Assembly (NCBI GenBank): GCA_020697295.1
Contig: JAJFBF010000043.1
Span: 16,684 to 80,683, forward strand
Reading direction: 5' to 3'
Length of the DNA stretch: 64,000 bases
From: Moraxellaceae bacterium
GTDB lineage: Bacteria > Pseudomonadota > Gammaproteobacteria > Pseudomonadales > Moraxellaceae
The notes under the pieces were generated by a model. The model was not told where the DNA came from and did no database searches. It worked only from the letters and a program-made list of their open reading frames with translations. This document shows, in pieces, positions 57,510-64,000 of the stretch (its first letter is position 1; each line of letters opens with the position of its first letter). A program made the translations under genes and the position numbers.

Positions 57510-60017
57510 ATGGCAATTCCCAAGCCGCTGGCGCTTAGCCAGCTCTACAAGGCCTGCAAGGCTTCCGAGTTCCCCTTCCGGACCACGAAGGAGTGCGAGC
57601 CCTTCAACGACTTCCTGGGCCAGGAGCGGGCCCGCGAGGCGGTGGCCATGGCCGTGGCCTTGCCGCATGACGGCTACAACATCTTTGCCGTCGGCACCAG
57701 CGGCCTGGGCAAGCGCACCATGATCCGCCGCTTCCTCAAGGAATTCGCGGCCACGCGCCCAGCGCCCTCGGACTGGTGCTACGTCAACAACTTCGCCGAG
57801 CCGCGCTATCCGACCGCGCTGGAATTCCCGGCCGGTGTCGGCGTCGACGTCAAGAAAGACATGGCCATGCTCTGGCGCGACATGTCCGAGGCCGTCATCG
57901 CCTCGTTTGACAGCGAGCAGTATTTCGAGCGCATGGAATTGCTCAAGGGCGAGCTGTCGCGCGTCCAGCAGGACGGCCTGTCGGGCCTGGCCGCCGAAGG
58001 CGAGAAGAAAGGCGTCAAGCTCGTGCTGCGCACGCCGGGCGGCTATGGCTTCTCGCCCATGAATCCCCAGGGCGAGGTGATGAGCGTCGAGGACTTCGGC
58101 AAGCTCGCCAAGAAGGAGCAGGACCGCCTCAAGGAAGTCATGACGGCCATGGAGACCAAGCTGCGCAAGGTCGCCCGCGGCCTCAACCAGGCCGAGGAGC
58201 TGAACCGCGACAAGGTGCGCCGTCTCAACGACGAGGTGACCTCGCGCGCCATCGACGCCCATCTCGACAAGATGCGCCAGAAATACGCCGCCTTCCCGGC
58301 TTTCCTCGAATACCTCGAGGCCTACGAGAAGGATGTCATCGACAACGTCGACGTCATCCTCAATGCCCAGGAAGCACAGCAGGATGCGGTGGCCGCGGCC
58401 AGCACCGACAGCGGCATTCCTTCGCGCTACCAGGTCAACCTGGTGGTGAGCAACGATCCCGTAAAGGGTGCGCCGGTGGTGTTCGAGGACCTGCCCACGC
58501 ACTACAACCTCATGGGTCATGTGGAGCAGGTGACCTATATGGGCACCGTGGCCACCGACTTCACCCTGATCCGCGGCGGCGCCCTGCACCGGGCCAACGG
58601 CGGCTTCCTGCTGCTCGAGGCCGAGCAGGTGCTGGAGCAGCCCTATGCCTGGCAGGGCCTGAAGCGCGCCTTCCGCTCCAAGTCGCTGAAGCTCTCGTCG
58701 CTGGAGCAGATGCTGACGCTGACCGGCACCATCTCCATCGAGCCCGACGGCATTCCCTTCCATGTGAAGGTGGTGCTGCTCGGCGACCGCGAAACCTTCT
58801 ACCTGCTGCAGCAGTTTGATCCCGAGCTTGGCGAATTCTTCAAGATGCGCGCCGACTTCGAGAACACCATGCCGCGCAATCCGGAGAACGAGCGCCACTA
58901 CGCCAGTTTCCTCGCCGACTTCGTGCAGAAGGAAAACCTGCGCGCGCTCGACCGCAGCGGCGTGATGCGCCTGGTCGAGGAGTCCGCGCGCGAGGCCGAG
59001 GACCAGGAAAAGCTGTCCCTGCATGCGGCCAGCGTCGGCGACCTGCTGCGCGAGGCCAACTACTGGGCGGCGCAGGACAATGCCAAGCTCATCAAGGACG
59101 TGCACATCAAGCGCGCCCTCGAGGGCCAGGAGCGTCGCCACGAGCGCCTGCGCCGGCTGTACATGGAGGAAATCCTCAAGGGCACTCAGCTCTTCACCGG
59201 CGAAGGCGAGGTCGTGGGCCAGGTCAATGGCCTTACCGTGGTGCACTATGCCGACGCCGAGTTCGGCATGCCCTCGCGTATTTCCGTGACGGCGCATTAC
59301 GGTCATGGCGATATCAACGACATCGAGCGTGATGTCGACCTGGGCGGCGCCTTGCACTCCAAGGGCGTGCTCATCCTCTCCAGCTTCCTCAAGTCCATCT
59401 TCGGCGCCGAGCGCACCCTGCGCTTTGCCGCCAACATCGCCTTCGAGCAGTCCTATGGCGGCGTGGATGGCGACAGCGCATCGCTGGGCGAACTCTGCGG
59501 CTTGCTGTCGGCGATTGGCCGCATTCCCATCCGCCAGCATGTGGCCGTCACCGGGTCCATGAACCAGTTTGGCGAAGTGCAGCCCATCGGCGGCGTCAAC
59601 GAGAAGATCGAGGGCTTTTTCTCGGCCTGCCAGCTCAAGGGCTACGAGGGGCCGCAGCTGGTGGTGATCCCGGTGCAGAACGTGCGCAACCTGATGCTGC
59701 GCGAAGAGGTGCTGGAGGCGGTGCGCGCCAAGAAGTTCCTGATCCATGCCGTGAGCAGTGTCGAGGAGGCCATCGAGCTGCTGATGGGCATGCCCGCCGG
59801 CCGCCCGGACAAGAAGGGCAATTTTCCCGAAGGCTCCGTGTTCCGCAAGGTGGCCGATCGGCTGCAGCAGTGGCACGACGCCGAGAAGCGCCACGACAAG
59901 GAAAAGGACGACGAGGACGAGGAGCTGCTCGAGGAAAAGCCGAAGGAGAAGCATCCGGTGCCGGAAGAGGTGCCGCTGCCCAAGCACACGCAGCGCGGAC
60001 GTCGCCTCGGGAAGTAA
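57510..60017 (+). CDS. Lon-like (LonB-type, S16) ATP-dependent protease
   Basis: GTSGLGKRTMI Walker-like, GVDGDSASLGELCGLLSAI, GGVNEKIEGFF protease motifs. Confidence 0.92.
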   Translation: MAIPKPLALSQLYKACKASEFPFRTTKECEPFNDFLGQERAREAVAMAVALPHDGYNIFAVGTSGLGKRTMIRRFLKEFAATRPAPSDWCYVNNFAEPRYPTALEFPAGVGVDVKKDMAMLWRDMSEAVIASFDSEQYFERMELLKGELSRVQQDGLSGLAAEGEKKGVKLVLRTPGGYGFSPMNPQGEVMSVEDFGKLAKKEQDRLKEVMTAMETKLRKVARGLNQAEELNRDKVRRLNDEVTSRAIDAHLDKMRQKYAAFPAFLEYLEAYEKDVIDNVDVILNAQEAQQDAVAAASTDSGIPSRYQVNLVVSNDPVKGAPVVFEDLPTHYNLMGHVEQVTYMGTVATDFTLIRGGALHRANGGFLLLEAEQVLEQPYAWQGLKRAFRSKSLKLSSLEQMLTLTGTISIEPDGIPFHVKVVLLGDRETFYLLQQFDPELGEFFKMRADFENTMPRNPENERHYASFLADFVQKENLRALDRSGVMRLVEESAREAEDQEKLSLHAASVGDLLREANYWAAQDNAKLIKDVHIKRALEGQERRHERLRRLYMEEILKGTQLFTGEGEVVGQVNGLTVVHYADAEFGMPSRISVTAHYGHGDINDIERDVDLGGALHSKGVLILSSFLKSIFGAERTLRFAANIAFEQSYGGVDGDSASLGELCGLLSAIGRIPIRQHVAVTGSMNQFGEVQPIGGVNEKIEGFFSACQLKGYEGPQLVVIPVQNVRNLMLREEVLEAVRAKKFLIHAVSSVEEAIELLMGMPAGRPDKKGNFPEGSVFRKVADRLQQWHDAEKRHDKEKDDEDEELLEEKPKEKHPVPEEVPLPKHTQRGRRLGK

Positions 60018-60038
60018 GGTGGCCTGAGCAGTTGGCAA

Positions 60039-60072
60039 ATAAAAAAGCGGCCGCAGGGCCGCTTTTTCATGG
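60039..60072. terminator. Rho-independent bidirectional terminator
   Basis: aataaaaaagcggccgcagggccgctttttcat. Confidence 0.88.
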
Positions 60073-60165
60073 TCGCCAGATGGCGTGCGTCATCATTGGA
60101 GGGGCGGCATCACTGTGCGGAAAAGGAGGGGGCTGCTCCCTTGTTGCAGGCCCGCTTGTTCGCCC

Positions 60166-60501
60166 TCAGGGCTGGTTCATCAGCGTGTCGACTTCCAGGA
60201 CCAGATCCAGCAGCGGCCCGGTGTCGATATTCTCGAGGCGGGTGAACTCGTGTTCCGCCAACGGATGGATATTGCAGTTGCCGGGCAGGGGACGGCCGGC
60301 CTCGATCAGGGCCAGCGTGCGCGGCAGGAATACCCACTGCAGCCACTGGTGCAGGTGCAGCGTGTCGTACATGAAGGGCATCACCGAGTTCATGGCCTCG
60401 GGGGAGGGCGGCATCCCCGACCAGAGGCCGCGGTGGCGCATCTCGGTTTCGACGGCGCGCAGCAGCCCGCGCATGGCCTGGTGACGTTCAGCTAGTTGCA
60501 T
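60166..60501 (-). CDS. YqcC family protein
   Basis: LLRAVETEMRHRGLWSGMPPSPEAMNSVMPFMYDTLHLHQWLQWVFLPRTLALIEAGRPLP. Confidence 0.88.
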   Translation of the reverse strand: MQLAERHQAMRGLLRAVETEMRHRGLWSGMPPSPEAMNSVMPFMYDTLHLHQWLQWVFLPRTLALIEAGRPLPGNCNIHPLAEHEFTRLENIDTGPLLDLVLEVDTLMNQP

Positions 60502-60638
60502 TTCTCTTTCCTTCCGCAGCCGCCGTCATGGAATCCTGAGGGCGCTGCGGTTGTCCGGGGGACAATTTAGAGCCTGTTTCAGCAGGGCAGTTTGCCTCTT
60601 GCCAGTCGGGATGAATCCCGCTCTACCGGGAGAGGCCC

Positions 60639-62420
60639 TTACAGCCCGTATTGGTCCAGGTGGGCGAGGAAGCCTGCCGCATCCTTTTCACCCACGAGGC
60701 GGGCCTGCGCCAGTTCCTGGCCCTCGCGATCAAAGAAAATGATGCTGGGCGGGCCCAGCAGCGAAAAGCGCCGGAGCAGGGCGCGATCGTCCTCGTCGTT
60801 GGCGGTGACATCGGCCTGGACGATGCGCAGCTTGTCGAGCCGCGCGGCCACCTCGGGCTTGCGGAAGACATTGCGCTCCATGATCTTGCAGCTCACGCAC
60901 CAGTCGGCATAGAAATCCAGCATCAGCGCCTTGCCCTCGGCTTGCGCGAGTGCGATCTCGCGATCCAGGTCGGCGCTGGTCTTGATGCGGATAAAGGGGG
61001 CGGGACGCGCCGCCTGTTCCTGGCTGCTGAAGCCGGCCAGCGGGCGCAGGGGATCATCACCGCCGGCGGCCGCCCCCACCAGCAGGGCGGTGGCGAAGAC
61101 GAGGCCGCTGAAGCCGGTGGCGCGCGTCAGCAGGCCCACGCCGTGGCCCAGGTGGCCGAGGCGCCACAGCCAGAATCCCGTTGCCGCCATGCACAGGCCA
61201 TATAGCGCCAGCGCCACCGGCGGTGGTGTCAGCCGGGTCAGCAACTCTGCGCCGACAAACAGCAGCAGCAGGCCGAAGAGGGTCTTGACCTCGTGCATCC
61301 AGGCGCCGGACTTGGGCAGCAGCCGTCCCTCGGTGGCGCCCAGCACCAGCAGGGGCACGCCCATGCCGAGCGCGAGCAGGAACAGCGACAGCGCCCCGAA
61401 GGCGGCATCGCCGGTGGTGCTGATATGCAGCAGCACGCCAAACAGCGGCGCCGATACGCAAGGCGAGACCACCAGCGCCGAGAAAAGTCCCATGACATAG
61501 CTGCCGAGGAGGGCGCCCCCCTGCGCGCGCTGGCTCAGCGAGTGGAAATGATTGTGCAGCACGGCCGGCAGGCGCAGCTCGAACAGCCCGAACAGGCTGA
61601 GGGCGAGGGCAAAGAAGAGGCCGGCGAACACAATGAGCACGAGCGGCTGCTGGAACCAGCCGGGCAGGTTGATCTGCTGCCCGAACAGCGCCACCAGGAA
61701 GCCGATCAGCGCATAGACGGTGGCCACGCCCAGCACGTAGGCGAGGGCGAGCGAGAAGCCGCGCAGCGCCGAGCTGGTGTGCTGGCGCGCCACGATGCCG
61801 GCGAGGATGGGCAGCATGGGCAGTACGCAGGGCGTGAAGCTGAGGGTGAGGCCGAGCAGGAAGATGATGAAGAGCTGGGTGGGCCGGCCAGCGGCGTCGG
61901 GCACCGGCGCCGGGACTGCTGTGGTGGCGGGGCGGGCGGCCTCGGCGCTCACCGGGGTCACGCCGGTGGCGTCGACCTCGAACACCTGGTCCTGGGGTGG
62001 ATAGCACAGGCCGGCGTCGGCGCAACCCTGCCAGCGCAGGGCCAGGCGACCGCTGCCGGTCAGGGGCAGCGTCACCGTCGGGGAGTCATGGTGGACGCGG
62101 ACCCGGCCAAAGGTGGGGTCGTCCTTCCACTCGCCTTCGCTGGAAAAGGCCGGCGTGCCGAGGCGGAGGCCGGGCCCTTCCGCCCGGAAGCCGAACTTGT
62201 CGCGGTAGAGGTAATAGCCCGGCGTGACCTGGAATTCGAGGGTGAGGCCCTCTGCGGTGCGGGAGGGCACGACCTGGAAGGCCTCCTCGGCCCGCAGGAA
62301 CTCGGGCTGGCTGGTGGCGCCGATTTTTCTGAGCTCGGCCTGGGCGGGCAGGGACGACAGGGCCGCCAGGACGAGCAGCAGCAGGGGCCAGAGGCGATGG
62401 AGGCGGGCAGGCAGGGTCAC
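60639..62420 (-). CDS. dsbD: Protein-disulfide reductase DsbD
   Basis: N-terminal DsbD domain, multi-TM FTPCVLPMLPIL, C-terminal thioredoxin DFYADWCVSCKIMERNVF. Confidence 0.95.
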   Translation of the reverse strand: MTLPARLHRLWPLLLLVLAALSSLPAQAELRKIGATSQPEFLRAEEAFQVVPSRTAEGLTLEFQVTPGYYLYRDKFGFRAEGPGLRLGTPAFSSEGEWKDDPTFGRVRVHHDSPTVTLPLTGSGRLALRWQGCADAGLCYPPQDQVFEVDATGVTPVSAEAARPATTAVPAPVPDAAGRPTQLFIIFLLGLTLSFTPCVLPMLPILAGIVARQHTSSALRGFSLALAYVLGVATVYALIGFLVALFGQQINLPGWFQQPLVLIVFAGLFFALALSLFGLFELRLPAVLHNHFHSLSQRAQGGALLGSYVMGLFSALVVSPCVSAPLFGVLLHISTTGDAAFGALSLFLLALGMGVPLLVLGATEGRLLPKSGAWMHEVKTLFGLLLLFVGAELLTRLTPPPVALALYGLCMAATGFWLWRLGHLGHGVGLLTRATGFSGLVFATALLVGAAAGGDDPLRPLAGFSSQEQAARPAPFIRIKTSADLDREIALAQAEGKALMLDFYADWCVSCKIMERNVFRKPEVAARLDKLRIVQADVTANDEDDRALLRRFSLLGPPSIIFFDREGQELAQARLVGEKDAAGFLAHLDQYGL

Positions 62421-62579
62421 GGGAAGCTCCGACGGGGCATGAGGCGATTGTCAGGGCAGGGCGTTCTCCCGACAAGCACACAGTCCCGCACAGTGGCTGA
62501 CAATCCGCCGGCTTTGGGCGATGCTGCACCCCCATGCCAGGCTACTACCTTCTGGCGACTACCCTATCAAGGATCTCCC

Positions 62580-63389
62580 ATGCCCCCGCAGTTTGCCCGT
62601 CTCGCCATCGCACTTGCCGTCGCGGTGGCCGTCCTCTGGATACTCAATCCCTTCGTGGTCATCGGTCCCGGCGAGCGTGGCGTGGTGATGAACTTCGGCG
62701 CCGTCCAGAAGGAAATCATGGGCGAAGGCCTGCACATGCGCATCCCGCTGATGCAGCGCGTGGTCATCATGGACGTCAAGGTGCAGAAGGGTGAAGGCCA
62801 GGGCGATGCCGCCTCCAAGGACCTGCAGTCGGTCACCACCAACGTCGCCATCAACTATCACCTGGACCCGGCGCGCGTAGGCGAGACTTTCCAGACCGTG
62901 GGCACCCTGCAGGCGGTCAGCGACCGCATCATCCTGCCGGCGGTGCAGGAGTCGGTGAAGGCGGCCACGGCCCTGTACACGGCCGAGGAGCTGGTGTCGC
63001 GGCGCCAGGAAGTGCGTGACCAGATCCGCGCCCAGCTGCGCGAGCGCCTGACCAAAAACGGCGTCATCGTGGACGAGTTCTCCATCGTCAACTTTGCCTT
63101 TTCGCAGGAATTCAGCAACGCCATCGAGGCCAAGACCACGGCCGAGCAGTTCAAGCTCAAGGCCCTGCGCGACCTCGAGCGTATCCGCATCGAAGCCGAC
63201 CAGAAGATCAGCTCAGCCAAGGCCGAAGCCGAGTCCCTGCGCCTGCAGAGGGAAATCGTGACCCCTGACCTGATCGAGCTGCGCAAGATCGAGATGCAGC
63301 AGCGCGCCATCGAGAAGTGGGACGGCAAGCTGCCCCAGGTGACCGGCGGCGCCACGCCCTTTATCGACATCAAGCCGCCGGCGCGCTGA
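62580..63389 (+). CDS. Prohibitin/SPFH (HflC-like) family protein
   Basis: NPFVVIGPGERGVVMNFGAVQKEIMGEGLHMRIPLMQRVVIMDVKVQKGEG. Confidence 0.9.
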   Translation: MPPQFARLAIALAVAVAVLWILNPFVVIGPGERGVVMNFGAVQKEIMGEGLHMRIPLMQRVVIMDVKVQKGEGQGDAASKDLQSVTTNVAINYHLDPARVGETFQTVGTLQAVSDRIILPAVQESVKAATALYTAEELVSRRQEVRDQIRAQLRERLTKNGVIVDEFSIVNFAFSQEFSNAIEAKTTAEQFKLKALRDLERIRIEADQKISSAKAEAESLRLQREIVTPDLIELRKIEMQQRAIEKWDGKLPQVTGGATPFIDIKPPAR

Positions 63390-63410
63390 GCGTCATCTGG
63401 CAGGGAAAAA

Positions 63411-63437
63411 ACCGGTCTTCGTGACCGGTTTTTTTAT
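63411..63437 (+). terminator. Rho-independent terminator
   Basis: accggtcttcgtgaccggttttttt. Confidence 0.88.
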
Positions 63438-63932
63438 GCCCGGTGCGGGCAGGCCTGTTGCGTGCTTCTTCCAGCCCTGATCCGGGGCGGGGCTCCGCCT
63501 GGGTCTTGCATCGCCCGGCCGGGCCATCGAGCGGCATTCGCCCGGACCAGTGCGGGGGCGGGGCAGGTCGGTCCCAGCCCGGATCCGGCGGGCTGCCGGT
63601 GGTGCGCTTCCGATTTGTATCCAGGGGGGGCGCCAGGGCTTCCCGCACCGGGTCATCCATGCCGCCCCTGGCCTTGCTGAGCCTCGACCAGCACTGCCAT
63701 CCCCCAATGGCAGTGTGTCCGCCCGGTCATTCTTATTGCCTCCTTTGCGTTAACAAACCCCCTCCAGATGCATACACTTGGGCACCCTGTGCGCCGGCCC
63801 GGACGCCCGCTTGGTATTTTCCAGGCTTTTGGGCTCCGGCTTCCCACAGTGCGCTGCGGCGACCTGCGGCCTCGTTCTCCCCGGGGCTAATCGTGCAGGC
63901 GAACGCTCACCATCCCACTACGGAGATCACTC

Positions 63933-64000
63933 ATGATTTATTCGGGATCCGCCATCAGCGTCTCGCTGCTTGGCGACGGCATCGCTGAACTCAAATTCGA
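63933..64000 (+). CDS. fadB: Fatty acid oxidation complex alpha subunit, N-terminal fragment cut by window end
   Basis: MIYSGSAISVSLLGDGIAELKF resembles the FadB N-terminus. Confidence 0.75.
   Translation, partial: MIYSGSAISVSLLGDGIAELKF

Noticed and set aside
57507-60038. 843-aa minus-strand ORF antisense to the Lon-like protease
   Set aside because: Almost exactly mirrors the real gene; low-complexity shadow translation.

Overview
GC-rich gammaproteobacterial chromosomal window; the 3' end starts a fadB-like ORF. Most of it is ordinary core genome: a triple-OmpA/beta-barrel protein, fatty acid desaturase, OsmC-YcaO fusion, purU, cynS, glutathione peroxidase, AmpG-like MFS, tusA, MATE, pdxB, GGDEF, RhlE-type helicase, tRNA-Val(CAC), proS (apparently frameshifted), Lon-like protease, dsbD and a prohibitin-like gene. 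An ExbB/ExbD/ExbD/AgmX-PglI plus TPR operon (about 39-48.6 kb) resembles Agl/Glt- or Ton-type energised envelope machines. The main accessory region is about 16-29 kb. At 16-21.3 kb there are several toxin-antitoxin modules or relics and a pair of diverged palindrome-bearing repeats. At about 24.16-28.86 kb there is an AT-richer array of minus-strand gene cassettes separated by attC-like sites, with no integron integrase ORF in the window (a CALIN, or an integron that lost intI). It includes a two-gene cassette encoding a DUF5343-like protein and a Swt1-like HEPN protein, a second protein with a HEPN-type RNxxxH motif, and an AlbA_2/Schlafen-like protein with a C-terminal TM helix. These are good candidates for an uncharacterised cassette-borne defence cluster. 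All calls come from reading the sequence and the supplied ORF translations; no database search was run.
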